Positions 42,405-50,616 of a stretch of 50,616 bases of DNA are shown here, in pieces. The position numbers were made by a program, and so were the translations under genes. This stretch comes from JBCCQH01 sp039024435. GTDB lineage: Bacteria > Bacteroidota > Bacteroidia > J057 > JADKCL01. Within the stretch, counting starts at the first letter, position 1. Every line of letters starts with the position of its first letter. The stretch spans positions 1 through 50,616 of the forward strand of contig JBCCQH010000052.1 in NCBI GenBank assembly GCA_039024435.1, written 5' to 3'. The notes under the pieces were generated by a model. The model ran no database searches, was not told the DNA's origin, and saw only the letters and a program-made list of their open reading frames with translations.

Positions 42405-43367
42405 TCAGAAGAATCGGGGGCTTTTAAATTTTGATTGTTGCGTGACCAGTTCAAAGCCCAGGTAGAGCTCATGCGAACCCGATTGGTAGTTTGCGAGGTT
42501 GGAGATCGTGTAATCGTAGGCGTAGCCCACCCGGAAATGACGGACAATCTGAAAATCCAGCATGGCGGAAATGGCATCGCCCGGACGGAAGGAGACCCCC
42601 AGCCAATATTTTTTGCGCAAGAGGGCCATCAAGTTGAAATCGGCCTGCAGTGGTGATCCCGGTACGTATTTCAAGAGAAAGGAAGGCTTCCACTGAACGG
42701 CATTTTTCTGGCCGAGGACGTAGCCGCCAGTGAAATAGACGTGGCGGTAGAGGCGGGCGAGTTGGGCCCGGGCTGGATTGTCGTCGAGCAAGCGGCTTTC
42801 CAGAATATGCGGTGCCGAAAGTCCCAGATAGAAGCGGTCGGTGGAGAAATACACCCCACTGCCGACATTGGGCAGGAGCATATTGGCCGGGGCTTGGGCA
42901 AATATGGCATCCACTTCTTCCAGGGCTTGGACGTCCTCCCAACGGACGCGGAAATTCAGCAGACCGCCTTGTAGTCCCAGGGCCAGGTGGCCGGCCCCCA
43001 CCGGAATACGAAACGCGTAAGCCGCCTGCAACCATTGCTGGGACAGGTGGCCGATCTGATCGTTTACCAGGGTGAAACCGAACCCGTAGCGGCCCCGGCC
43101 GCCCGGCATGTGCAGCGAAAGGCTCTGGGTTTCCGGAGCTCCGGAAAATCCCAGCCACTGATTGCGGTAGAGGAAGGTCGCGGCGATGGTCCCCCGGCTG
43201 CCGGCGTAAGCGGGATTTATCGCCAGGCCATTAAAGATATATTGGGTGTGGTGGGGATCTTGTTGAGCGGTCAGCGGATTGCTCCCCAGCCAGCAAAGCA
43301 CCCAGATCGCCAGCAGCCGGTGCCAGGGGCACCGCCACTCGGGACGATATGGGGGAAATATTTGCAT
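42405..43367 (-). CDS. PorP/SprF-family type IX secretion partner
   Basis: 320 residues from the ATG at 43367, opening a signal peptide (RLLAIWVLCWLGSNPLTAQ). The first mature segment QQDPHHTQYIFNGLAINPAYAGSRG and the repeated strands to the end (YLGLSAPHI, FRVGYAYDYTISNL, YLGFELV) are typical of the PorP/SprF outer-membrane beta-barrel family. SprF proteins are needed for export and surface display of a dedicated adhesin encoded beside them. Here the ATG overlaps the stop of the 15-PKD adhesin by one base, so the two are clearly partners. Confidence 0.9.
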   Translation of the reverse strand: MQIFPPYRPEWRCPWHRLLAIWVLCWLGSNPLTAQQDPHHTQYIFNGLAINPAYAGSRGTIAATFLYRNQWLGFSGAPETQSLSLHMPGGRGRYGFGFTLVNDQIGHLSQQWLQAAYAFRIPVGAGHLALGLQGGLLNFRVRWEDVQALEEVDAIFAQAPANMLLPNVGSGVYFSTDRFYLGLSAPHILESRLLDDNPARAQLARLYRHVYFTGGYVLGQKNAVQWKPSFLLKYVPGSPLQADFNLMALLRKKYWLGVSFRPGDAISAMLDFQIVRHFRVGYAYDYTISNLANYQSGSHELYLGFELVTQQSKFKSPRFF

Positions 43368-46300
43368 TAACGCATGATCGTGGTGTAGCCTTTTAAAACC
43401 TGCCCAGTACCGCCCAGCGTCAGCACGTAGTAGTAGGTGCCATCGGGCAGGGACTCGCCGGTGGACTGGTGTACGCCGTTCCAGGTGCCTTGGTAATCGT
43501 TGGAGGAAAAGACCAATCCCCCCCAACGGCCAAAAATCTCAATCTGGGAGCCGGGGTAGGCGGCCAGGCCGGGAATTTCCAGGGCATCGTTGATGCCGTC
43601 ATTGTTCGGGGTGATCATATTGGGCACCCAGATTTCGCCCCGGGCGCAGACCGAATTCGAGAGGCTGTTGCTGAGGTTGCCGTTCAATTCGTAGGCCCGA
43701 ATGCGGTAGCAGCGCTCGGTGTTGGTGGCGCTCAGGGTGGCATCTGTATAGTTCAACTGGGTGCCCGGCACGGTTGCGAGCACCTGCCAGTTGGCTGCCG
43801 GATCGTCCCGCGATTCGATGGCGTAGCGGTCGATCCCCGCCGCCCAATTCAGGTAGGCCGACCAGCTCAGTTCTGATCGTCCCGCACGGGCGTCCACCTG
43901 GGCAAGGATGCTGCGCGCTGCGCGGCTCACCGGAGAAACGCCCCCACAACTGTCTTCCTGAAGGATCCGGTAGGAGTAGCGGTTTGCCTGGACGTCGACG
44001 TTGGGATCGGCATACTGATTGCTGCCCGGGGGAAGCGCGGCCAGATTGGCCCAGGTGCTGCCGTCAAGCGAACGCTCCAGGCGGAGATTGGCCGCTCCGG
44101 TAAATAAATTGGGATTCCAGTTGACCGCGATTCGGACATCGTTTTCGACGGTAGCCACCACCATTTCCGGGGGATTTTGGTTGTTGGGGAGGTAGCCCTG
44201 GACGGCTCTCGGCACAATGAGGGTATCCCGGCAGCCCGCCGCGGTAGTGATGATCAAGCGCACCGCGTAGGCCGTAGTATCGAGATAGACGTGCTGAGCG
44301 GTGCTGCCGGAGCCGTTGTCACCATCGCCGAAGGCCCACTGCCAGCTTGCAATTGTGGTATCGGCGGTAGAATTGTCCGTGAAGTCTACCGTCAGGGGGA
44401 CGCAGCCGGTAGAAGGGAGGAGGCTGAAGTTTGCCGTTTGCGCGTAGATGCGAATGTAGCCGGGCAATTGCTGGGTGGCCGGACAGCCCAATGAATCCGT
44501 GACCGCCAAGGAGACGTCGTAGGTGCCCGGCGCGCTATACGTGTGGGTGGGATTGGGTACCGAGGCGGTGTTGCCGTCGCCAAAGTTCCAGTTCCAGGTG
44601 GCGGCGGGAGAAATGTACTGGGTGGAATCGCTGAATTGCACCACTCCAGGATCACACCGCTCCACCCGATCCGCCGCGATCGCGGGGCTCGGACCCGGAA
44701 TCACGCGGATCGAGTCGGTTAGGACAACCAGCAAGGAGCACCCGAGTGAATCCTGGATCAACACCGTCGGGAGGAAGGCCCCGGAACTGAGGTAGGTGTG
44801 GGAAAGCGCCACACTGTCCCGCACCAAAGTGCCATCGCCCAGCACCCAGGTGAGGGAAGAGGTGTTGACATTGGTGGCGGAGAGGTTAATCGTTTCACCC
44901 GTGCAGATCGAATCGCGGTCCACGGCGAGATTGGCATTGGGACCGGCCACGTCGATGCGCTCGGGGAAGACCAGGGTATCACTGCATCCGGTAGCCGTGG
45001 TGACGATCAGGGTTACATCGAACCGCCCGGCCTGGCTGTAGAGGTGGGAAGGATTGGGAAGTTGGCTGGTGGCGCCATCGCCGAAGTCCCACTGCCAGGC
45101 GACGATGTTGCCGAAAGAGAGGTCGCTGAACTGCACGAGGAGAGGGGGACAGTTGCGGACGGAGTCGGAGACCGCGAAGGCGGCCGCCGGTCGGGCAATG
45201 GTGAGGTTGCGCACCGCAGTATCGCTACAGCCTGCACTGTCGGTAAAGACCAGTGTGATCGGGTAATTGCCTGGGCTGGTGTAAATGTGTTGTGGTGACG
45301 CCAATGTCGAGTTGTTCCCATCGCCGAAATCGTAGAAAAACGTGCTCCCGTTGGGGGAAGACTGATTCGTGATTTGCAAGGGATCTCCCGGGCAGAGCAA
45401 GGTGTCCGAAAGGGAAAAAGCGGCGACCGGATCGAATACTGCGACGTAGCCGGTACGGGTCAAGGTATCGGTGCAGCCATTGGCATCGGTCACCGCCAAT
45501 CCGACCGGGTAGATGCCGCCCGCCGTGTAGGTGTGCTGCGGATTTTGGAGCAAACTGCCGTTGCCATCCCCAAAACTCCAAGTCCAGGTGGTGACGCTGG
45601 AATTCGAGGTGGAGAGGTCGTTGAAACTGTAGGGTGTGCCCTGGCAGAGCAGTTGCGTGGCGAGGCTAAAGTTGGCGTTCACGTCGTAGGCATTCACCTG
45701 AGCGGGCACGATCAGCGTATCCGAGCAGCCATTTTCAAAGCGCGCGACCAGGGTGACGTCGTACGTACCCGCTGCAGTGTAAAGATGACTGGGATTGGCC
45801 AGGGTATCGGTGCCGCCATCCCCGAAATCCCAGGACCAGGTCGTGGCATCGGTGGTGGTATCGGTAAAATTGACCGTCAGGGGTAGACAACCGGCCAGGG
45901 TATCGAGGGTGTAGCCGGCAACCGGGCGTTCTACGCGGTAGGTGCGGGTAATCGTATCGGTACAATTAGAAATGGTGTCCTCCACAAACATGGTCACCAC
46001 ATAGCTTCCGGTCTGAAGGTAGGTATGGGTGACCGAGGGCCCGCTGGCAAAGGTGCCGTCGCCCAGGGTCCACTGCCATTTGAGCGAAGGGGTATTCGGG
46101 ATGGAGTTGAAGGTAAAGGTGGCCGGGGTATCGCACACGGCGACCGGACTCCAGGTAAAATCAGCGCGGGCACCCTGGACGCAGACATAGCTGGGGCGCA
46201 GAATGGTGTCCCGGCAGCCGTTGTTGTTGGCGATGAGGGATACGTCGTAGCAACCGGGCAAGGCGTAAACGTGAATGGGATTGACCGAACCGGAGGTGAT

Positions 46301-47995
46301 CGTATCCCCAAAGTTCCAGGTGTAGGTGGTGGCGTTGGTGGAGAGATTGGTAAAGGAGGCGGTGTCCCCGTAGCACATGGTCATCGGGGTATTCGGGAAA
46401 TTGGCGGTGGGGGGAGTGCCGGTGGTGATGAGGTTGGGGACGACCAGTGTATCCGCACAGGCGGAGTCGGTGGTGGCGATCAGGGTCACCGTGAAGGTGC
46501 CGGCAGTAGTGTAGGTGTGGCTGGGGTTCTGCGTATTGGCGGAGCTTCCGTCGCCAAAGTCCCAGTTCCAGGCGGTGACATTTCCGAGGGCGGTGCGGCT
46601 GGAATCCACAAAATTGACCAGCAGTGGGAGGCAACCACTCGCCGGGCCGGCCAGAACAAAATCGGCGACCGGTGGGAGAATTTCGATGTAGGCAGCCCGG
46701 AACAGGGTGTCCCGGCAGGAATCGGCATTGGCGACGGCGAGGCGCACAGTGTACTGACCCGGAGCAGTATAGGTATGGCTGGGATTGTTGGCGGTGGAAG
46801 TGGTTCCGTCGCCAAAATCCCAGGACCAGGCCAAGGCGCCAGTGGAGAGGTCGGTAAAGCTGACCGTGAAGGGCGCGCGACAGGACCGCAGTGTATCGGC
46901 TTGGAAATCGGCGGTTGGGGCCGCTACCACCTCAATGGTGCTGGATTGCTGGATCGTATCGGTGCAACTTCCATCACTGACGATCAAGGTGATCGAGAAC
47001 TGTCCCGGAGTACTGAAGGTATGAATCGGATTTTGCACGGTGTCGGTACCGCCGTCGCCGAAGTCCCATTGCCAGATAATCGGGGTGCCCGTACTCTGGT
47101 CAAAGAAGAGGACTGGCTCTCCGACACATACGCGGCTCATCGGGGTGGAAAGATTGGCGTTGAGGGGCGCGACCCGCACATAATTGGTGCGCACGAGGGT
47201 ATCAGAGCAGCCGGCGCTACTGGTGACGATCAGTTCGACGGTGTAGCTACCGGGCAGGGCATAAGTATGGCTGGGAGCGGCCTGAGTCGCAGTTGTGCCA
47301 TCGCCGAAGCTCCACTGGTAGCTCAGATTGCTGCCGGTGCTGCTGTTGACGAAGGAAACGCTGTGGGGCGGACGGCAACCGAGCGAATCCGAGGTGCTGA
47401 ACTCTGCGCGGGGGATCGGCACGACTTGCACCAGATTGGCGATGGTGCGGCTGGCAAAGCAACCGTTGGCGTCGACGATGGAAAGGCCGACCGAATAATT
47501 GCCGGCGCTGGCGTAGGTATGGGTGGGACTGGCAGTGGGGGAGGTACTGCCATCCCCAAAGCTCCAAACAAAAGAGGAGGCCGGTGCGGAAAAGGTGCTT
47601 TGGTCGGTGAAGCTGACCGCGTGGGGCGCGCATCCGGTGAGCGGCTGTCCGGTAAAGTTGATCGCGGGGGGCGCCGAAACCGTGATGTAGCCGGCTTTGG
47701 TTTCCGTAGCGGAGCTGGTGCCGGCGGTGACCGTGAGGACGACGGTGTAGACACCCGGATTGGTGTAGACGATGCTGGGATTTGTCTGGGTGGAAGTGGC
47801 CCCATTGCCGAAATCCCAATTCCAGCCGGTGATATTGCCAGTGGAGAGATCGGAAAATTGTACCAATAGCGGCGCGCAACCTCCAGTGGTGAAGGCAGTA
47901 AAATCAGCGGTAATCTGGCCGTTTATCGGACCGGAAATCCAAAAAATAAGGCCTATGATCGCCGTGAAAAAGCGGTATTGCAACAAGGGATACAC
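43367..47995 (-). CDS. Giant PKD-repeat adhesin with T9SS type-B (CHU_C) C-terminal domain
   Basis: 1542 residues starting with GTG at 47995; no better start is seen and the first ~26 residues form a signal peptide (FFTAIIGLIFWISGPINGQ). Fifteen PKD units follow (period ~80-85 residues), each centred on a W-x-W-x-FGDG core, for example WNWDFGNG in the first and WQWAFGDG in the last; unit 13 has VLGDG. After them come fibronectin-III-like segments (~1290-1450), then a CHU_C domain (VPNMITPNNDGINDALEI, IFGRWGGLVFSS, PDGTYYYVLTLGG). It is a rod-like surface adhesin exported by the type IX system with the following PorP/SprF-like protein. Confidence 0.92.
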   Translation of the reverse strand: MYPLLQYRFFTAIIGLIFWISGPINGQITADFTAFTTGGCAPLLVQFSDLSTGNITGWNWDFGNGATSTQTNPSIVYTNPGVYTVVLTVTAGTSSATETKAGYITVSAPPAINFTGQPLTGCAPHAVSFTDQSTFSAPASSFVWSFGDGSTSPTASPTHTYASAGNYSVGLSIVDANGCFASRTIANLVQVVPIPRAEFSTSDSLGCRPPHSVSFVNSSTGSNLSYQWSFGDGTTATQAAPSHTYALPGSYTVELIVTSSAGCSDTLVRTNYVRVAPLNANLSTPMSRVCVGEPVLFFDQSTGTPIIWQWDFGDGGTDTVQNPIHTFSTPGQFSITLIVSDGSCTDTIQQSSTIEVVAAPTADFQADTLRSCRAPFTVSFTDLSTGALAWSWDFGDGTTSTANNPSHTYTAPGQYTVRLAVANADSCRDTLFRAAYIEILPPVADFVLAGPASGCLPLLVNFVDSSRTALGNVTAWNWDFGDGSSANTQNPSHTYTTAGTFTVTLIATTDSACADTLVVPNLITTGTPPTANFPNTPMTMCYGDTASFTNLSTNATTYTWNFGDTITSGSVNPIHVYALPGCYDVSLIANNNGCRDTILRPSYVCVQGARADFTWSPVAVCDTPATFTFNSIPNTPSLKWQWTLGDGTFASGPSVTHTYLQTGSYVVTMFVEDTISNCTDTITRTYRVERPVAGYTLDTLAGCLPLTVNFTDTTTDATTWSWDFGDGGTDTLANPSHLYTAAGTYDVTLVARFENGCSDTLIVPAQVNAYDVNANFSLATQLLCQGTPYSFNDLSTSNSSVTTWTWSFGDGNGSLLQNPQHTYTAGGIYPVGLAVTDANGCTDTLTRTGYVAVFDPVAAFSLSDTLLCPGDPLQITNQSSPNGSTFFYDFGDGNNSTLASPQHIYTSPGNYPITLVFTDSAGCSDTAVRNLTIARPAAAFAVSDSVRNCPPLLVQFSDLSFGNIVAWQWDFGDGATSQLPNPSHLYSQAGRFDVTLIVTTATGCSDTLVFPERIDVAGPNANLAVDRDSICTGETINLSATNVNTSSLTWVLGDGTLVRDSVALSHTYLSSGAFLPTVLIQDSLGCSLLVVLTDSIRVIPGPSPAIAADRVERCDPGVVQFSDSTQYISPAATWNWNFGDGNTASVPNPTHTYSAPGTYDVSLAVTDSLGCPATQQLPGYIRIYAQTANFSLLPSTGCVPLTVDFTDNSTADTTIASWQWAFGDGDNGSGSTAQHVYLDTTAYAVRLIITTAAGCRDTLIVPRAVQGYLPNNQNPPEMVVATVENDVRIAVNWNPNLFTGAANLRLERSLDGSTWANLAALPPGSNQYADPNVDVQANRYSYRILQEDSCGGVSPVSRAARSILAQVDARAGRSELSWSAYLNWAAGIDRYAIESRDDPAANWQVLATVPGTQLNYTDATLSATNTERCYRIRAYELNGNLSNSLSNSVCARGEIWVPNMITPNNDGINDALEIPGLAAYPGSQIEIFGRWGGLVFSSNDYQGTWNGVHQSTGESLPDGTYYYVLTLGGTGQVLKGYTTIMR

Positions 47996-48032
47996 GATTC
48001 TGATCCGTAGCGATTGATTCCAATGAGTTACT

Positions 48033-48084
48033 TTGCCCCCAAAACTTTATCCATGAAAACTGAGCAAACAACCGGTGGGGGCAA
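48033..48084. promoter_or_regulatory. 9-bp inverted repeat upstream of the adhesin operon
   Basis: TTGCCCCCA (48033-48041) and TGGGGGCAA (48076-48084) are perfect inverted repeats 34 bp apart, about 40-90 bp upstream of the adhesin start. They could be a regulator-binding site or a leader hairpin. A recognition site for the upstream sigma/anti-sigma pair is one option, but this is a guess. The rest of 47996-48258 holds no gene. Confidence 0.4.
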
Positions 48085-48258
48085 TTAAAAAAATACGTAT
48101 TACAACCAAATATTTACGGGCAGGCCCACAGTGGTAACCTGTTGATACGCAAGTTAAAAGAAATCGTGAGAATTCAACCTTTCGGTCCGGGACAAATTTG
48201 TCAGCCCTGCGATGGCCGGTTGGATTCCGAGTTGCGGGAAGGGAATGAAAACCGGCAG

Positions 48259-49605
48259 CTAAAAATGGAAATTGACGCCACTCATGAGGCTCACCGAGAC
48301 CGGATCTTCACGGGTAAATGCGTAGTCCGTCGTCAGGAAGCCGTAGCGGACTCCCGGTTCAAGGTTGATGCTGACCCGGTTCAGGGCGCGGTATTGGATT
48401 CCGGTGCTGAACAGGAGGTTGGCTTGGGCGGGGGTGAAGAGATGACCCTCGTCGGAGACGTTCTTTTCGGCCACTCGACCACTGGCGGTTTGTAATTCCT
48501 GCTCGTATCCGACCATCAAATTGCCCGAAACGCCGGTGGAAACGTAGTAATCCAAGGCTCTTCCGTGGATGACATTGTATTGCACCGAAACCGGAATCTC
48601 GAGGAAATCCACTGAGAAATTATTGGCGTAGGCATCTTGCAGCCCAAAATTGTCCGCGAGGATGGATTTGCTGGTATTGCGCCGGGTGTAGAGCACCCCG
48701 GAACGCACGCTCAGGCGTTCGTTGACATCGAGTACCGCCCGCAATCCCGTGGAAAACGTTGCGATGGGATCAGAGACGGTCCGCGAGGCGGTTGCGGGAT
48801 CGTCGGGTAAGGCAGGCAGTGCCGTCCGGGCCGCAGCCGGCTGAATTGGGGTCTGCGTAGCGAAGGCTACGTCCGGGGAAAATGCTCCGCCAATGGCCCA
48901 ACGGCGGCGCGACTTGTCTTTTTTCTCTCCATCTCCCTCTCGCCAGCCGATGATCTCTTTGGCCTGGTTGAGTTTCGGATCGACTTTCGTCCCGGGATTT
49001 TCCGTGGTTGCAACCAGGCGCGCCGCGAAACGGGAAGGCAGCGGCTGGGCATAATCGTGCGGCAGCAAATCGGTCGGGCTGGTTTCCACCCGCCAGTGCT
49101 GGGAAGGAGCGCGCTCTAAGCGGTCGCTGTTGCGGAAACGGTCAGAGCGGGTGGTACCCTTGCGCACGACCGGCAATTGATCGTGGGCGGGCCGGTTGTT
49201 CAAAATCGCCCGGGCGGTCCGGAGCGGAGCGTTTTTGGGAGCGGCGGCAAAGATCGCCGGCGCGCGGGTCGCTTCATTTGGCTGATCGCAGGGGACTTCC
49301 GGATTTGGAACCACGGGCAAGGCTTTGACCTGTCCGGGAGGGACTAGATTGTCGGTACGCTGGGCGATCTGGGTCGGAGTTGGATTCACTGAGTCCAGGT
49401 AACGGGCCATCCAAAGCCCAACACCCAGAAAAAGCAATACGGCGGCGGCGGCGACGAAGCGCCAATACACCACTTTCTTCCGCAACCGGTCATTTTCCAG
49501 CTCGGTATTGATGGTATTCCAAAGTCCACTGGGGGGCGCTACCGACGCCTCCTGCAAATGGTCCCGGAACACCCGGTCGATGTCTTTATTTCTCTCTCTA
49601 TCCAT
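48259..49605 (-). CDS. Anti-sigma-like protein with C-terminal outer-membrane beta-barrel domain
   Basis: 448 residues from the ATG at 49605. Residues ~1-45 are a short cytoplasmic-type segment (DRVFRDHLQEASVAPPSGLWNTINTELE) typical of Bacteroidota anti-sigma relatives; one transmembrane helix follows (RFVAAAAVLLFLGVGLWMARYL, about 48-69); a long disordered linker (~70-255) leads to a beta-barrel-like domain (~260-448: LSVRSGVLYTRRN, FLEIPVSVQYN, YYVSTGVSGNLMVGYEQEL, SINLEPGVRYGFL). It overlaps the ECF sigma gene by 8 bp, so the two form a pair. It probably holds the sigma factor at the inner membrane. How the barrel domain fits with the membrane helix is unclear. Confidence 0.75.
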   Translation of the reverse strand: MDRERNKDIDRVFRDHLQEASVAPPSGLWNTINTELENDRLRKKVVYWRFVAAAAVLLFLGVGLWMARYLDSVNPTPTQIAQRTDNLVPPGQVKALPVVPNPEVPCDQPNEATRAPAIFAAAPKNAPLRTARAILNNRPAHDQLPVVRKGTTRSDRFRNSDRLERAPSQHWRVETSPTDLLPHDYAQPLPSRFAARLVATTENPGTKVDPKLNQAKEIIGWREGDGEKKDKSRRRWAIGGAFSPDVAFATQTPIQPAAARTALPALPDDPATASRTVSDPIATFSTGLRAVLDVNERLSVRSGVLYTRRNTSKSILADNFGLQDAYANNFSVDFLEIPVSVQYNVIHGRALDYYVSTGVSGNLMVGYEQELQTASGRVAEKNVSDEGHLFTPAQANLLFSTGIQYRALNRVSINLEPGVRYGFLTTDYAFTREDPVSVSLMSGVNFHF

Positions 49606-50176
49606 TGATGATACGAGAACGTAGTTGAACATGCTGGTCTTCCAGCATTTGGCGGAGCGATTTGCGCGCCCGCGCCAATTGTGATTTTGAGGTTCCAATC
49701 GAAATGGCCAGCTTCTGCGCAATCTCTTCGTGGGAGAATCCCTCAATCGCGTACAAGTTGAATACCATGCGGTATCCATCGGGCAGCCGTTGGACCATGT
49801 CGAGCAAGGCTTCCAGGGCAATGTCTTGCTCCAGAAGATCCTCCCCCAGTTCGTATTCCACTTCTTCCAGCCCGACAACGACATGCAGGCGGGCATTTTT
49901 TTGGTAGTGGCGAATGGCCACGTTGGTGATTACCCGCCGGACCCACCCTTCCAGCGAACCGTTGCCTTTGAACGTGTCGATTTTGCGGAAGACCCGTAGA
50001 AAACCCTCTTGCAGGATGTCTTCTGCCTCTTCTTGATTGCGGGCGTAGCGCAAACACAGGACCATCATTTTTCCGGAAGTCAGCTCATACAAACGACGTT
50101 GCGCGGCTGGTTTGCCGGCTTTCAAAGCTTTCACAAGACGTTTTTCACTGTTGTCTTTCGAAAATGATAGCTGCAT
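49598..50176 (-). CDS. ECF-type RNA polymerase sigma factor
   Basis: 192 residues with sigma-70 regions 2 (EEAEDILQEGFLRVFRKIDTF, WVRRVITNVAIRHYQ; about residues 50-105) and 4 (LPDGYRMVFNLYAIEGFSHEEIA, then GTSKSQLARARKSLRQML; about 130-182), and no region 3, which makes it an ECF factor. It is the first gene of a minus-strand run that continues with the anti-sigma/barrel gene and, 260 bp further, the adhesin operon, so it may regulate that operon. No target promoter motif could be confirmed. Confidence 0.9.
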   Translation of the reverse strand: MQLSFSKDNSEKRLVKALKAGKPAAQRRLYELTSGKMMVLCLRYARNQEEAEDILQEGFLRVFRKIDTFKGNGSLEGWVRRVITNVAIRHYQKNARLHVVVGLEEVEYELGEDLLEQDIALEALLDMVQRLPDGYRMVFNLYAIEGFSHEEIAQKLAISIGTSKSQLARARKSLRQMLEDQHVQLRSRIING

Positions 50177-50616
50177 GCAACAATAAAGATACGAGTTTTC
50201 TCAATTTGGTTGCACGCAGGGAAATGTGTGCGGGATTTTAATCGTAGCGGGCAGGCCACGGCAAGCCGCTCCGATCAAAAGAGATATTTCGAATTCTGCG
50301 CAAAACCTCGCCCCGGTTTGCGGCCGCAAGCTGGGGCGAGCATTGCCCATCGTGGAATATTGCTTGGAAAACCCGCGGCGCTTCCCCCCATCCTTCAGAG
50401 GCGGTTTAAAATTGGTTGGTGAAATTTGCTCGCGCAGTTTTTTTGTCCATCGAAGCTTATTTTGGAGTCCATAGCCAAAGCTATGGGCGAGAAAATAGCG
50501 GAAGAGGGGTGGAAAAGATGCTATAGCAAAATCGCAGAATTAAATTTAAACCGCCTCTTAGTTCTACTTTGTCAAGTTAACAAAACACCAATCCGTCTTC
50601 GCCAACGCGCTAGGGC
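50177..50616. other. Gene-free right end with a MITE-like element
   Basis: The region upstream of the sigma factor gene carries no supported gene. The middle (50398-50557) is copy 4 of the MITE-like element. The last ~60 bp are too short to judge. Confidence 0.6.
50398..50557 (-). mobile_element. MITE-like element, copy 4 (160 bp)
   Basis: Same element in the direction of copy 2, with perfect ends GAGGCGGTTTAAA and TTTAAACCGCCTC. The flanks are TCA on the left and TTA on the right, both fitting a TNA pattern but not identical. The inner palindrome is CCATAGC / GCTATGG. Copies 1 and 4 share the CGG form of the right or left end (copy 3 has CTG at both ends), pointing to at least two subfamilies. 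Confidence 0.85.

Noticed and set aside
46025..47869. 614-codon open frame on the plus strand, antisense to the PKD adhesin
   Set aside because: It mirrors the periodic PKD repeat in another frame. Its product is Gly/Ala/Val/Asp-rich with no domain, as expected from GC-biased repeats.

Overview
The window looks like a chromosomal segment of a fairly GC-rich member of the Bacteroidota, most likely of the Saprospiria/Lewinella type. The evidence is several type IX secretion (T9SS) signatures: CHU_C-type C-terminal domains, a PorP/SprF-like protein, a Por-type sorting tail and a PorE-like TPR/propeller/OmpA protein. Bacteroidota-typical families (DUF4139, DUF4349, Nif3 next to a C4 zinc-ribbon protein) and mostly absent Shine-Dalgarno sequences agree with this. 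The genus assignment is inference.

Left end (1-2.1 kb): a complete diversity-generating retroelement (DGR), except that the target gene is cut by the window edge. Its order is an FGE-sulfatase/C-type-lectin target carrying the variable repeat (VR), an HRDC-domain accessory gene, a DGR reverse transcriptase and the template repeat (TR). VR and TR differ at 17 positions over 125 bp and every difference is at a TR adenine. The TR begins inside the RT gene. The sequence just downstream of the VR is an inverted relative of the sequence just downstream of the TR. From 2.2 to 3.1 kb lie a frameshifted nuclease-toxin remnant and a frameshifted YezG-like antitoxin remnant, next to a tRNA-Ser gene.

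Middle (4-30 kb): secreted, membrane and envelope genes. These are a cupredoxin with a T9SS tail, a serine hydrolase, a PLD-family enzyme convergent with a cNMP-binding/patatin phospholipase, two tandem membrane SGNH proteins, a VWA/DUF4349 lipoprotein pair, a UbiA-AsnB-glycosyltransferase operon, a TPR protein, a Nif3/zinc-ribbon pair, two tandem DUF4139 proteins and histidine ammonia-lyase. The ribosomal operon rplM-rpsI-rpsB follows at 30.5-32.1 kb.

Right part (32-50 kb): a CHU_C adhesin, riboflavin synthase and a DUF433/DUF5615 toxin-antitoxin locus whose toxin gene is split by a small transposon-like element. Last comes a minus-strand module: ECF sigma factor, anti-sigma/beta-barrel protein, a 15-PKD-repeat adhesin, a PorP/SprF-like protein and a 1425-residue PorE-like OmpA protein.

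Four copies of a ~155-162 bp MITE-like element with 13-bp terminal inverted repeats are scattered at 4.6, 21.1, 37.1 and 50.4 kb. A cluster of short GC-rich hairpins alternating with an ATTGGAAAT motif lies at 24.8-25.2 kb.
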